A program made the position numbers and the translations under genes. Shown piece after piece: positions 26,866 through 35,532 of a DNA stretch of 64,000 nucleotides. This stretch comes from Mycobacterium sp. NS-7484. Lineage in GTDB: Bacteria > Actinomycetota > Actinomycetes > Mycobacteriales > Mycobacteriaceae. The stretch spans positions 61,082 through 125,081 of the forward strand of contig NZ_MBEJ01000062.1 of the NCBI RefSeq assembly GCF_001953975.1, read 5' to 3'. The notes below the pieces were generated by a model. That model was not told the origin of the DNA and did no database searches. It saw only the letters and a list, made by a program, of their open reading frames with translations. Positions within the stretch are counted from its first letter, which is position 1. Every line of letters starts with the position of its first letter.

Positions 26866-27747
26866 TCACCGCCGGGCCGGGACAGCGTGCACCTCGGAAA
26901 TCACAGCGGCGATCGTCTGCACCATGTCGACGATGCGTGGCCCCCACCGGCTGGCCACGTCGGCGTCGAGCTCGTAGATGTGGCCGTTGCGAACTGCCGA
27001 CACGTCGGCCCATCCGGCCCGGTCCGCAACGGAGGTCCGGCTGGTGCCGCAACATTGCACATCGGCCAGGAGGATCAGATCGGGGTTCGCGGTGACGATG
27101 TACTCCTCGGACAGCTCGGGATACGGATCACCGCCGGCGCTGTCGGCGATGTTGACCAAACCGAACAGGCTGTAGAGCTGACCGGTGAAGGAGGCGCTGC
27201 CGGCACTGAACAACATCGGGTCGAGTTCGTGGTAGTAGCTCAGGTGGGTTTTCGGAGCGGTGTCGACGGCCGCACTGATCTTTCGGCGCATCTGCGAAAC
27301 CGACTCCGTGGCGTCGGCGGCGTGCCCGGTCGCCGCACCGATCTTCTCGATCTGGGCGTACGCGTCGTCGAGGGTGGCGGGGGCGGGCAACGCCAACAAC
27401 TCGATGCCGGCCGCCTTCAGGCCCGAGACGAGGTAGTCGGGGGCATCGGCCGTGACGACCAGGTCCGGTTGATAGCGCACGATGGCCTCGACGTTGGGTT
27501 CATACCCGGACAGATCGGCCTGCGTCGGCACGTCACCCGGATGATTCGACTGCGCGTCGACGGCGATCACCTGCGGGCCCGCACCGATCGCCCACAGCGT
27601 CTCGGTTGCCGACGGGCTGAGCGAGACGATGCGCTGCGGTGCGCTGTGGCCGTCCGTTGCGGCGGGCCCCGGTACAGGCGCGCAACCGAGCAGAAGCAAC
27701 GCCGATGACACCGCCAGCCAGGCGCGCACGCGTCTCACCAGAACCAA
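26866..27747 (-). CDS. Substrate-binding lipoprotein, BtuF/FhuD-type
   Basis: A 293 aa periplasmic-type binding protein anchored as a lipoprotein: signal with lipobox LLLLGC (Cys at about residue 22), then a TroA-like fold recognised by RIVSLSPSATETLWAIGAG and YQPDLVVTADAPDYLVSGLK. Two adjacent Cys in ADVQCCGTS are unusual and could form a disulfide or touch a ligand. First gene of the importer operon. It is divergent from the PPOX gene with an 83 base gap, which is too short for a cobalamin riboswitch, so control must be by a promoter-level mechanism. Ligand inferred: corrinoid. Confidence 0.88.
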   Translation of the reverse strand: MVLVRRVRAWLAVSSALLLLGCAPVPGPAATDGHSAPQRIVSLSPSATETLWAIGAGPQVIAVDAQSNHPGDVPTQADLSGYEPNVEAIVRYQPDLVVTADAPDYLVSGLKAAGIELLALPAPATLDDAYAQIEKIGAATGHAADATESVSQMRRKISAAVDTAPKTHLSYYHELDPMLFSAGSASFTGQLYSLFGLVNIADSAGGDPYPELSEEYIVTANPDLILLADVQCCGTSRTSVADRAGWADVSAVRNGHIYELDADVASRWGPRIVDMVQTIAAVISEVHAVPARR

Positions 27748-27830
27748 TCCTTCGTCCGAGGCGGTTGTCCGGCTCAGCCTAGTCTGGCCGGTCGGGCACC
27801 CAGCGAGCCCAACCGGCCTATCCTCACGTC

Positions 27831-28214
27831 ATGAGCGTGAAAGTGGACCTCAACCAGCTGGCCGACAAGCTGGCGGACTACACGTTCGCCTACCTCGTCA
27901 CGGTCGACGACAACTACCACGCGCACACGGTGGCGGTGGAGCCCCACCTGGTCGACGGGGTCATTCACGTCGGCCCGGTCGGCGGGCACACCCGCAAAAA
28001 CCTGGCCCAGCACAAAGACGTCACCCTAGTCTGCCCGCCGAGTGTGCCCGGCGGGTATTCGCTGATCGTCGACGGTCGCGGTGAGGCCGGGGCCACCGAA
28101 GACCAGATCCAGCACATCGTGCCCAGTCGTGCCGTGCTGCATCGACGAGCTGCCCGGCCCGGCCCGCCCAGCAGTCAATGCGAGAGTGACTGCATCGTCT
28201 TGTCGGAGAACTGA
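27831..28214 (+). CDS. Pyridoxamine 5'-phosphate oxidase-like FMN/F420-binding protein
   Basis: A 127 aa split-barrel protein of the PPOX-like group, which in mycobacteria binds FMN or F420 and often acts on heme or tetrapyrrole-like compounds. Seen: ADYTFAYLVTVDDNYHAHTV at the N terminus, then GPVGGHTRKNLAQHKDVTLV and SLIVDGRGEA, the usual strand order, and a C-terminal SQCESDC with two Cys. The ATG at 27831 is the first start. It is divergent from the corrinoid-type binding lipoprotein with an 83 base gap, so shared control is possible. Confidence 0.8.
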   Translation: MSVKVDLNQLADKLADYTFAYLVTVDDNYHAHTVAVEPHLVDGVIHVGPVGGHTRKNLAQHKDVTLVCPPSVPGGYSLIVDGRGEAGATEDQIQHIVPSRAVLHRRAARPGPPSSQCESDCIVLSEN

Positions 28215-28297
28215 GGCGAGTCGTGCCGCGGCGCCGGCCAGTTATGTCACGCATCCGGTGTCCAAACGTGCATCAACTGGCCACTGAGCGCAGGTGA

Positions 28298-29365
28298 TCA
28301 CTCCCGGTCGGTACCGGTGGCGTTGGAATCTTCCAGCAGTCGTTTGAGGACGTCACCCGGGTCACCTTGTCCGGGATTCAACTGGTGGGTGGCCACCCCG
28401 TTCGATTCGGTGGCGATGCGGTCCGCGCCGACGGTGTCGCGCGTGGACTGATCTGTCACTCCGCCCGAGCCCTGACCGTTCTGGCCGGCACCGCCCTGAT
28501 CTGCCCCCTGGCCCTGTTGACCCTGGCCGGGTTGCCCCTGGCCGGGTTGTCCCTGGTCTCCCTGGCCCTGGTCCGGTTGGCCCTGGCCGCCTTGACCTCC
28601 CTGGCCACTCTGGCCACCTTGGTCACCACCCTGGCCACCACCGCCCTGGCCACCGCCGCCGCCTTGGCCACCTTGACCACCGCCCTGGCCGCCACCGCCG
28701 CCTTGGCCGCCTTGGCCGCCACCATCCTGGCCACCGCCACCACCGCCACCACCACCCTGCGACGGCGGCGGGTCCTTCAACTTGTCCTGGAGTCGTTGTT
28801 CGGTTTCGTTGAGGTGCGTGCGGCGCTCCTCATCGGGCTCGGTCGTGGTGTCGAAGCAGCCGCCGGGCGCCTCCTGCGTCACCTTCAGCGCCTCGGTCCA
28901 GAACTTTTTGGCCTCTTCGCGGTTCTGGTCGGCGTTCTTGAGATCGCCCAGCGTCTCGAGCACCACCTCGAGATTGATCCGGACCGGACATGACCGCTCC
29001 GGGCTGACCAGCGACAGCGACTTCTTGAACTCCGACTCCGCGTCGGCCAATTTCCCTTCCAGCACGTAGCGGTCGCCGTCGGCGAAATATGGCTTGTACG
29101 AGTCGATCACGTTGAACGACTTGAGCCTACGTACGTCGTCGGTCAAGCCGTACGAGTCATAGCTGAGGTAATGGGATCTGGCCGAGTGCCCGTAGATCAC
29201 CATCGTCACCAGTTTGACGCCGATCGCCACCAGCACCACGGCGGGCAGAATCGAGAACAGAATCAGCCGACGCCGCAGCACTTTCCGGCTCGGCCCCTGC
29301 GAGAAGAACGCGCGGACCCACCTGATCGCCGACTGGAATGCCGAAACACTGCGCTGTCTCAACAT
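28298..29365 (-). CDS. Membrane TPR-like protein with Gly/Gln-rich tail, last gene of the MoxR operon
   Basis: A 355 aa protein with a basic N terminus, one membrane helix (about residues 34-57), an exported helical domain (about 70-200) with TPR-like segments (YVLEGKLADAESEFKKSLSL), and about 110 residues of nearly pure Gly and Gln with a few Asp and Pro. The end, DPGDVLKRLLEDSNATG, is normal again. It is the last gene of a seven-gene operon with MoxR, DUF58 and VWA-type proteins; its ATG shares one base with the preceding stop (a GTG one codon earlier is possible). TPR proteins are usual partners of VWA/MoxR systems. The Gly/Gln tail is unlike other TPR partners I know. Confidence 0.8.
   Translation of the reverse strand: MLRQRSVSAFQSAIRWVRAFFSQGPSRKVLRRRLILFSILPAVVLVAIGVKLVTMVIYGHSARSHYLSYDSYGLTDDVRRLKSFNVIDSYKPYFADGDRYVLEGKLADAESEFKKSLSLVSPERSCPVRINLEVVLETLGDLKNADQNREEAKKFWTEALKVTQEAPGGCFDTTTEPDEERRTHLNETEQRLQDKLKDPPPSQGGGGGGGGGQDGGGQGGQGGGGGQGGGQGGQGGGGGQGGGGQGGDQGGQSGQGGQGGQGQPDQGQGDQGQPGQGQPGQGQQGQGADQGGAGQNGQGSGGVTDQSTRDTVGADRIATESNGVATHQLNPGQGDPGDVLKRLLEDSNATGTDRE
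28465..28760 (-). repeat. Low-complexity tract encoding Gly/Gln repeats
   Basis: About 300 bp of imperfect GGC/CAG-type codon repeats inside the last gene of the MoxR operon, visible on the plus strand as runs of CCACC, TGGCC and CTGGCC words. Such DNA is prone to length changes by slippage, so tail length may differ between strains. Confidence 0.85.
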
Positions 29366-30420
29366 CACGCACCCCGCTGGCTGGTCATGCGGGAGACCCG
29401 ATACTCGCGTGCCATCGCGAACAACTCATAGAACATCAACAGCATCGCGATCGCCGTGAAAACCCAGTAGAACTCGGTGCGGTCCCCCGGCAACGACACT
29501 TCCTGCGCTACCGCGGTCGACGAATTCTCATCCAGCGGGGGGATGAGCATGGACGTCGAGGCACCGAGGTCACGGTGGAAGTACGGCACATGCAGTTGCT
29601 CGGCAACGGATTTCAACGACGCTTCGTCGAGCACCGAAAGAAACTGTGGGCCGGCACCTGACGGGTCGGGAAAGTACGTTTTCTCCCCATTCTCGGCTAG
29701 CCGACTGGCCACCGGACCGCCGGCGGCCGTGCCGTAGCCGAGCACCGCTCCGCCGGCCACCAAGTCGGCCGGCACGTCGAACGTCGTCGCCGCCCGCTTC
29801 GAAACCCCGGCTCCCTCCCCGAGATAGAAAATCAAATTGTTCGACCCGGGATACTCCTGGGCGGCGAGTTCCAGCTGCCGCTTGAGTTGTTCGTCCGCGG
29901 CGCCGAGGTCGACCTGGTACACCGAGTCGAAATCCGACTCGTAGGCCGAGTAGTCCTTGAGCAGTGCCCGCAGACTCCAGATGTCGTCGGAGAGCGGCCA
30001 GTCCACTCTGGCCTTGGTGGCGAACGAGGTGATCGAGAAGCGTCCGTCCGGGTACTGATCGACGATCGACTGCATGTCGGCGCGCACCCCGGCCATCCGG
30101 AACTGGTTGTTGCCGAAGTCCTCTGCGCGGGAGTTGAGCGATCGGTCCACCACGAAGAACACGTTCACGTTGCTGTTGGCGGCCTCCGCCGCGGCGGCCT
30201 GGTTCACCGCGTGGCGGTCTCCCTCGATCCCCGGCCGCACCGCCGCCGCGAACAGGCACACGATCACCAGGGTCAGCAGGCTCCACCGCACGACGACCTT
30301 GCGCTGGCTGCCTTTCCCGACGACCACGAGCACCCGATAGAGGGTGTACATCCGCAGTACCAGCGTCAGCCCGGCCAGCGACAGGAAGATCCACCACGGC
30401 AGGATCGGCTCGAATGTCAT
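29365..30420 (-). CDS. VWA-type membrane protein of the MoxR operon (second)
   Basis: A 351 aa protein with two N-terminal membrane helices (about residues 8-25 and 44-62), an external VWA-fold domain (about 80-300) and a C-terminal helix (about 317-337). Seen: NVNVFFVVDRSLNSRAED at the position of the MIDAS strand. The motif is DRSLNS instead of the usual DxSxS, so metal binding may be altered. Overlaps both neighbours by 1-4 bases. VWA proteins of MoxR operons are thought to be client-assembly or chaperone scaffolds. Function here is unknown. Confidence 0.8.
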   Translation of the reverse strand: MTFEPILPWWIFLSLAGLTLVLRMYTLYRVLVVVGKGSQRKVVVRWSLLTLVIVCLFAAAVRPGIEGDRHAVNQAAAAEAANSNVNVFFVVDRSLNSRAEDFGNNQFRMAGVRADMQSIVDQYPDGRFSITSFATKARVDWPLSDDIWSLRALLKDYSAYESDFDSVYQVDLGAADEQLKRQLELAAQEYPGSNNLIFYLGEGAGVSKRAATTFDVPADLVAGGAVLGYGTAAGGPVASRLAENGEKTYFPDPSGAGPQFLSVLDEASLKSVAEQLHVPYFHRDLGASTSMLIPPLDENSSTAVAQEVSLPGDRTEFYWVFTAIAMLLMFYELFAMAREYRVSRMTSQRGA

Positions 30421-31493
30421 CGCCGCACCCCCGCGAGGCTGATCGAGAAGACGATCACGATCACCAGTCCGATGGTGAGCACCAGATTGGGTCGGTCCCG
30501 CACCTGCTCGACCATGATCGTCCCGTCCGAGCGGGTCAGCGCCGGTGGATGTGAGCGGATGTCGTCGAGGTGGCTGCGTAGCGCCTTGTCCAGATTGTCC
30601 TGACTGTCTTGCGCCATGCCACCAGTGGCTCCGCCGGCGGACGCCGCCGCGACATAGCTGATGAAGCGTCCACCGGTGGCCTCGGCGAGACCACTGAGCC
30701 CACCGCTGGCGTCGAGAGTCGTTCTGGTCAACACGTTGACCTGGATTCCCGACGACCGCGCCAGCTCGGCGAGCGCGTCATCGGAGTAGATCGGCTTCTC
30801 CGACGCACCGGCGGGGCCCATGTATATCACCGACCGCCGGGCATCCGACGGCTTCCCGACGCCGGGGAAACCGTTGAGGCACATGGCAAGTGCATCGTTG
30901 GCGGTCAGCTGGTAGTCCGAGTAGCTGACCATGCGGCCGAATTCGTGCTGGGCGCGTTGCAGGACAGCGGTGTCCTCCGGCGTCGGATTCTGGGTGGATT
31001 GCAACCGTTCCAGGCTCGCGTACCGGCCGAGCTGCTCCTGCAGGAAGGGGTAGTCGCGGGTCAGCGGGATCACCCGGTTGGTGAGGGATGTCAGGCCGAG
31101 GCGTTGCGTGTCGAAATCGGCGGCCTGGTCGGCGAAATAGGTCAACATCACCGACGCGTCGTGGGTGGCCGGGTCATCCTGCAGGCACAGCATCACGTCT
31201 TCGGGATGTGCGCGGTTGATCTCGGCGGCAGTGGCCTGCGTGCTGACCGGACGGGCGGTCGCGACGATGGCGCACAGCAGCACGGCGACCGTGGTGGCGG
31301 CGATGGCCGCCAACAGGATTCGATAGCGCCGGTACGCCCGGGCGTATTCGGGCAGTTCGGTCAGCCGACCGACCCAGGCCAGTGGACGCAGCCGGCGCGG
31401 TTGCTGGCGCATCGGCCACAGGAATGCCACCAGCACGATGGCGACGAGCGCCACCAGGCCGGCTATGACGATCCATCCCCACCTCAGCTCCAT
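30417..31493 (-). CDS. VWA-like membrane protein of the MoxR operon (first)
   Basis: A 358 aa protein with helices at about 6-27 and 60-82, an external domain of about 240 residues and a C-terminal helix at about 333-354. The external domain has a VWA-like strand pattern (EDVMLCLQDDPATHDASVML, SVIYMGPAGASEKPIYSDD), but the MIDAS serines are not recognisable, so it may be a non-metal-binding relative. It overlaps the previous gene by 10 bases and the next VWA gene by 4 (ATGA type). Same operon and likely same complex as the following VWA protein, which has the same topology. Confidence 0.75.
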   Translation of the reverse strand: MELRWGWIVIAGLVALVAIVLVAFLWPMRQQPRRLRPLAWVGRLTELPEYARAYRRYRILLAAIAATTVAVLLCAIVATARPVSTQATAAEINRAHPEDVMLCLQDDPATHDASVMLTYFADQAADFDTQRLGLTSLTNRVIPLTRDYPFLQEQLGRYASLERLQSTQNPTPEDTAVLQRAQHEFGRMVSYSDYQLTANDALAMCLNGFPGVGKPSDARRSVIYMGPAGASEKPIYSDDALAELARSSGIQVNVLTRTTLDASGGLSGLAEATGGRFISYVAAASAGGATGGMAQDSQDNLDKALRSHLDDIRSHPPALTRSDGTIMVEQVRDRPNLVLTIGLVIVIVFSISLAGVRR

Positions 31494-31957
31494 GACAGGA
31501 TCGTGCTCCGCACCTGAGCTGCCGTGGCAGCGACGTCTGGGCTGTCTTCGAGGTCGAATTGTCGTGCGTACAGGGCTGATACCGCAGGTGCTGCCGCTGC
31601 CGCAGGGCTGTCTGCCACCTCACCGAGGGCCATGTACTGCGCGGCGACCCCGGTCTGCAGGTACACGAAGTTGCGCAGTATCCGGCTCATCGCGGTGTAG
31701 GCCTGCCGCGACGTCAGCTCTCCGGCATGATGCCGCTCGCTGATCCGGCTGATCGCCGCGCTGAACTTGCGCCGCAGCACCCGGGCGCTGATGTCCCGGA
31801 TCACCGGGATGGTGCGCAGCCGTTGCACCGGAAGCGTCCACACCCATACGCCGACGAACCATCCGATGACGCCGAGGATCAGCAGCACACCGAACACCAG
31901 CCAGCCCACCGAATATGGCAGCGGCGCCACGATCCATTTCAGATGGTCATTTGCCAC
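31484..31957 (-). CDS. Membrane protein of the MoxR operon, DUF4381-like
   Basis: A 157 aa protein: one N-terminal membrane helix (about residues 18-40) and a cytoplasmic helical domain with RKFSAAISRISERHHAGELT and AYTAMSRILRNFVYLQTGV, similar in size, topology and operon position to the DUF4381 proteins that accompany DUF58 and VWA genes. It overlaps the DUF58 gene by 11 bases and the first VWA-like gene by 10. Probable membrane adaptor of the complex. Confidence 0.7.
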   Translation of the reverse strand: MANDHLKWIVAPLPYSVGWLVFGVLLILGVIGWFVGVWVWTLPVQRLRTIPVIRDISARVLRRKFSAAISRISERHHAGELTSRQAYTAMSRILRNFVYLQTGVAAQYMALGEVADSPAAAAAPAVSALYARQFDLEDSPDVAATAAQVRSTILSWS

Positions 31958-32846
31958 GGCTGGCCTTCTTCAGCATCAGGGTGACGGCCCCGAACAACTC
32001 GCCGCTGGCGGCCACCCGGGCGCACGGAATCGCCGAGCTGTTGACGTAGTCGGCGAACGCGGCCTCGCGCTGCGCCTCGGCCCGGCGGTAGGCCTCGAGC
32101 ACCCGGTGGCCCAGGATCTCCTCGCGCAGTAGGGTTCTGCCGCTGTCGACGTCGTAACCCTCGCCGCCGAACGCCGGTACCCCGATCAGCGGGGCATCGC
32201 GCACGGTGATCCAGTACACGTCGTGACGGGCCGCCACCTTACGGAACTGTTCGTCCAATTCCGCTGAGACGTCGGGCTCGTCGGAGATCACGAAGACAAT
32301 ATGTCGACGACGGAAATGCTGCTGGACGTACCGCAATTGGGTGCCGAGGTCACTGCGGTCGCTGTCGGCCACCTGGTGACGGTTGACCCGCTCCAGAATG
32401 TGCTCCAGATGCGCCTCACCGCGCCGGTTGGGCATGTGCACCGATCCGGTGGCGTCTCCGTACACCAGGCCCATCTCGTCGCCCTTGCTGATCGCGAGCA
32501 GTCCCACCAGGCCCACGGCATTGAGCACCACACGCTGTTTGACCTCACCACCGGCGGCCAGCGCGAGCATGTTGCGACCGAGATCGGTGACCATCAGGAC
32601 GCGCTGTTGACGGTAGGAGACGAACCGCTTCACCAGCACGTCGGTCGAGCGCGCCGACGCCTTCCAGTCGATGTCGCGGACGTCGTCACCGGGAATGTAG
32701 GGGCGTAGATCGTCGAATTCCAGGCTGCGCCCGTGGAACATCGACCGATGCTCCCCCTCGAGAAGTCCCCGCGACACCCCGTTCGGCCCCGACAGCCGGT
32801 TACCGGCGAGGGTCTGGGCCTTCACCTCCTGCAGTAGCACTCCCAT
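31947..32846 (-). CDS. DUF58 domain protein of the MoxR operon
   Basis: A 299 aa DUF58 protein. Seen: the family signature FDDLRPYIPGDDVRDIDWKA near residue 50 and a VWA-like core (VLMVTDLGRNMLALAAGG) that keeps an Asp but not the full MIDAS set. DUF58 proteins accompany MoxR ATPases and are thought to act in assembly or maturation of envelope or metal-containing proteins. The ATG at 32846 lies 5 bases after the MoxR stop. It is third in the seven-gene operon. Confidence 0.9.
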   Translation of the reverse strand: MGVLLQEVKAQTLAGNRLSGPNGVSRGLLEGEHRSMFHGRSLEFDDLRPYIPGDDVRDIDWKASARSTDVLVKRFVSYRQQRVLMVTDLGRNMLALAAGGEVKQRVVLNAVGLVGLLAISKGDEMGLVYGDATGSVHMPNRRGEAHLEHILERVNRHQVADSDRSDLGTQLRYVQQHFRRRHIVFVISDEPDVSAELDEQFRKVAARHDVYWITVRDAPLIGVPAFGGEGYDVDSGRTLLREEILGHRVLEAYRRAEAQREAAFADYVNSSAIPCARVAASGELFGAVTLMLKKASRGK

Positions 32847-32851
32847 AGCGA

Positions 32852-33865
32852 CTACGGGGTACGCACTGCCTGAATGACGTTGTCTATCAAGACTTCCGGA
32901 GTGACGTTCTGGGCGACCGCCTCGAATCCCAGGATCAGCCGGTGCCGCAGGATCCGGTGCGCGAGTGCCTTGATGTCGTCGGGCAAAACGTGATTGCGCC
33001 CCGACAGCAGGGCAAGTGCCCGGGCGGCCTTGGTGAAGGCGATGGTCGCGCGCGGGCTGGCGCCGTACTCGATGAGCCGGGCCAAGTTCGCCGGAAGGTA
33101 TTGCTGGGGAGCACGTGTCACCGCGACGATGTGGGTGATGTAGTTGACGATCGCGGGGTCGAGGTAGACGCGTCGCACCACATCGCGGAGGTAGAGGATG
33201 TCATCCAACGAGGCCACCGCCGCGGTCCGGTTGTTCGCATACACACCCGCATCGATCCGGAAGATCATCTCCGACTCCTCCTGCGGCGTCGGATAAGTCA
33301 GGATCTCCTTGAACATGAACCGGTCCATCTGCGCTTCCGGCAGTGGATAGGTGCCTTCCTGGTCGACCGGGTTCTGGGTGGCCAGCACCAGGAACGGCTC
33401 GGGGATCTTGTAGATCTCGCCGGCGATGCTGGTCTGGCGTTCCTCCATCGCCTCCAGCATGGCGCTCTGGGTCTTCGCGCTGGACCGGTTGATCTCGTCC
33501 AGCAGCACGATGTTGGCGTGCACCGGGCCCAACTGGGTGTGGAAGGCGCCCCGCGACGCATCGAAGATCTGGGTGCCGATGATGTCGCTGGGGAGCAGGT
33601 CGGGCGTGCACTGGATGCGCCGGAACTTGGCCTGGACGGCATCGGCGACGGCCCGCGCGGCCGTCGTCTTGGCCAGTCCCGGAACACTTTCCAGCAACAC
33701 ATGACCGCCGGTGAGCAGACCGACCAGAAGGCTCTGCTGCAACCCGGTCTGGCCGACCACTTTGGCCGCGAAGGCATTCGACAGCGCGCCCACCACGGCG
33801 CGCGCCCGGTCGAGCTCGTCGCGGGTGGGCTGGGGTGCCCGCTGGGGTGGCATCGTGACGCTCAT
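32852..33865 (-). CDS. MoxR-family AAA+ ATPase
   Basis: A 337 aa AAA+ chaperone-like ATPase of the MoxR group. Seen: Walker A ESVPGLAKTT at about 59-68, Walker B NIVLLDEINRSSAKTQSA, sensor-1 region VLATQNPVDQEGTYPLPEAQ and the arginine-rich end of the lid. The ATG at 33865 overlaps the upstream stop as ATGA, which fixes the start; the longer frame overlaps that gene fully. MoxR ATPases usually work with DUF58 and VWA proteins, all encoded downstream here. The seven-gene layout is not one of the three moxR loci I recall from M. tuberculosis. Confidence 0.95.
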   Translation of the reverse strand: MSVTMPPQRAPQPTRDELDRARAVVGALSNAFAAKVVGQTGLQQSLLVGLLTGGHVLLESVPGLAKTTAARAVADAVQAKFRRIQCTPDLLPSDIIGTQIFDASRGAFHTQLGPVHANIVLLDEINRSSAKTQSAMLEAMEERQTSIAGEIYKIPEPFLVLATQNPVDQEGTYPLPEAQMDRFMFKEILTYPTPQEESEMIFRIDAGVYANNRTAAVASLDDILYLRDVVRRVYLDPAIVNYITHIVAVTRAPQQYLPANLARLIEYGASPRATIAFTKAARALALLSGRNHVLPDDIKALAHRILRHRLILGFEAVAQNVTPEVLIDNVIQAVRTP

Positions 33866-35139
33866 CGGCCCATCCATTTCACGGTCAACGGGTCCTGGGT
33901 CATGTCGATCTCCCCCATCAACGGGATGAGCGGCGTGCCCTGCATGGGTGTGCCGTCGGTGCTGTTGGCGGTGAGCTTCCACTCCGATGTGCCCAGCACC
34001 CGAAGCGTCATGTCATACGACATGAAGGAGTATTGGAGGTTGTCCAGATTGGGTGCTTCCCAGTGCGCGGTGCCGTCGGCCAACGAGGGGTTGGGGACGT
34101 TCTGCGGACATCCGGGCGGCGAAAGCGCCGTGGATTTCGCACATTCGGCGACCGCGTCGGCGACGGCCTTCTTGGCTGCTGCCGATCCGGCCTCGCTGAG
34201 CTGCACCTGGACCGGGGATGGCATTGCCGCCCCCTGTGTGACCAGGCTGTCCAGCAGCACCGGCCGCAGTGCCGTCACCGAGATGTACTTGTTCGCCGAG
34301 CCCAGATCGAGCCAGCCGGGCAGCACATAGACCGTGGAGCCGCTCGAAATCGGTTTGCCGAACAGGGATATCGGCGGAGCTGCGAGCGGCTGACCGGTCA
34401 CCGGATTGGCGGTCAGGGTGGACGCGGCGAGATTGAGCTTGGCAGCGGCCGTGGACAGCTTCCAGCCGCCGTCCTGCTTCTTCACCAGCAGCGTCTGATC
34501 GGAGGTCTGCTCACCGAAGTTCGCCACCACGTGCACCTGCGCCATGTCGCCGGTCTCGTTGGCACTGAGAACCCGGACGTTGGTGATGGGCCATTTCGCG
34601 ATCTGCTGCTTCAGGATGTCGTCGGTGAGGAACTCCTTCGACGCCGGCTGATCGGATCCGAATGCCAACGCGGCGTTGGCATCTCCCTTCGACAGCGCGT
34701 CCAGATAGCCCTTGACCGCGTCGGTGGGCGAGCTGGCGCCGTGGGCACTGATATCGCCGGCGCCACCGCCCGAGAACGACACGACACCCACCACGATGGC
34801 CACGACGAGGAGCACCGCAGCGGTGGCGCCTGCCGTGATGAGCAGTGCCTTCTTGTTGCGACGCGGTGGTGCCGGGGTGAACCCGGGCTGCAGGTTATTG
34901 AAGTCGCGCTGCAACGGGCCCTGCCAGCCGGCCTGAGCGGGTGCCGGCGGCCCACCGGGGGCGACGTGCCCGGCCGGCGTGTGATGGGGCGCGGCCGGCT
35001 GCGCGGGACCGCCCCACTGCGGGGGTTGGGGTGGAGGTGGAGGTGGAGGCGGAGGTGCCTGACGGTAGCCGGAATTCTGCGGCGTAGATCCGTCGACGGG
35101 GTTGGGTCCTCCGAACGGCGAATGCGGCGGCTGCGTCAC
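33862..35139 (-). CDS. Membrane-anchored protein with proline-rich head, first gene of the MoxR operon
   Basis: A 425 aa protein: Pro-rich cytoplasmic head with an uninterrupted Pro run (about residues 30-40) and PPQWGGPAQPAAP-type sequence to about 90, one membrane helix (about 100-122), then an external domain starting GYLDALSKGDANAALAFG, similar to NTF2-like/DUF4878 domains, and a unique C-terminal half. The start is uncertain: I chose GTG 35139 (VTQPPHSPFGG); GTG 35187 is also open. It is coupled to moxR by a 4 base overlap. A promoter for the whole operon must lie in 35140-35290. The function is unknown; it may be the substrate or sensor of the MoxR complex. Confidence 0.75.
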   Translation of the reverse strand: MTQPPHSPFGGPNPVDGSTPQNSGYRQAPPPPPPPPPQPPQWGGPAQPAAPHHTPAGHVAPGGPPAPAQAGWQGPLQRDFNNLQPGFTPAPPRRNKKALLITAGATAAVLLVVAIVVGVVSFSGGGAGDISAHGASSPTDAVKGYLDALSKGDANAALAFGSDQPASKEFLTDDILKQQIAKWPITNVRVLSANETGDMAQVHVVANFGEQTSDQTLLVKKQDGGWKLSTAAAKLNLAASTLTANPVTGQPLAAPPISLFGKPISSGSTVYVLPGWLDLGSANKYISVTALRPVLLDSLVTQGAAMPSPVQVQLSEAGSAAAKKAVADAVAECAKSTALSPPGCPQNVPNPSLADGTAHWEAPNLDNLQYSFMSYDMTLRVLGTSEWKLTANSTDGTPMQGTPLIPLMGEIDMTQDPLTVKWMGR

Positions 35140-35290
35140 GCAGCAAACCCGCTCGTGCGAAACGACAACAATCTGATCTCCCCCCACAAGACGCCACGAC
35201 AGCTATCGCTGGCCGACCGTATCACGGCGGTATCACGCCACGCGTGCCGGGTTACCGCGCCACGCAGGGGCGCAGCAGAGCAAAGGAAAG

Positions 35291-35353
35291 AGCAGGACTC
35301 CTAGAAGTCCATACCGCCCATGCCACCGGTCGGTCGCCCACAGGTACGGCGGC
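35291..35353. repeat. Relic copy of the groEL2 3' end (left boundary)
   Basis: Bases 35302-35333 are identical to groEL2 37984-38015 (32 of 32). Similarity extends on both sides from 35291 to 35353, with a 2 base insertion before the stop codon, one lost G that shifts the frame, and a few substitutions. To the right it joins sequence unrelated to groEL. The rest of the 35140-35532 gap holds no gene and includes the vapBC promoter. Confidence 0.9.
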
Positions 35354-35518
35354 GGTCGAGCATTTCCACTCGGGCGCCGGTTGCTGGAAGAAAATCACCG
35401 CCGAGCCGAGAATGAACTGCAGAGCAACCGCACCCCTAGAATCGGCGGCATTCCCACGAGGACAGGACTCTGTTCACCTGAACCAGGTCGGTGTCCGGCT
35501 CCTGTCGGCCTGCCCGCC

Positions 35519-35524
35519 TACAAT
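35519..35524 (+). promoter_or_regulatory. -10 box of the second vapBC pair
   Basis: TACAAT, 8 bases before the antitoxin ATG at 35533. With no ribosome site in the short gap, this fits a leaderless promoter. Confidence 0.55.
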
Positions 35525-35532
35525 TGGCTTCT

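Noticed and set aside
27748..27830. Cobalamin riboswitch before the corrinoid-type importer
   Set aside because: The gap is only 83 bases and shows no B12-box-like sequence; a cobalamin riboswitch needs about 200 bases.
28465..28760. CRISPR or PE_PGRS interpretation of the repeated tract
   Set aside because: The repeats are imperfect codon-level repeats in one long reading frame without spacers, and the protein has no PE domain but a membrane helix and TPR-like part.
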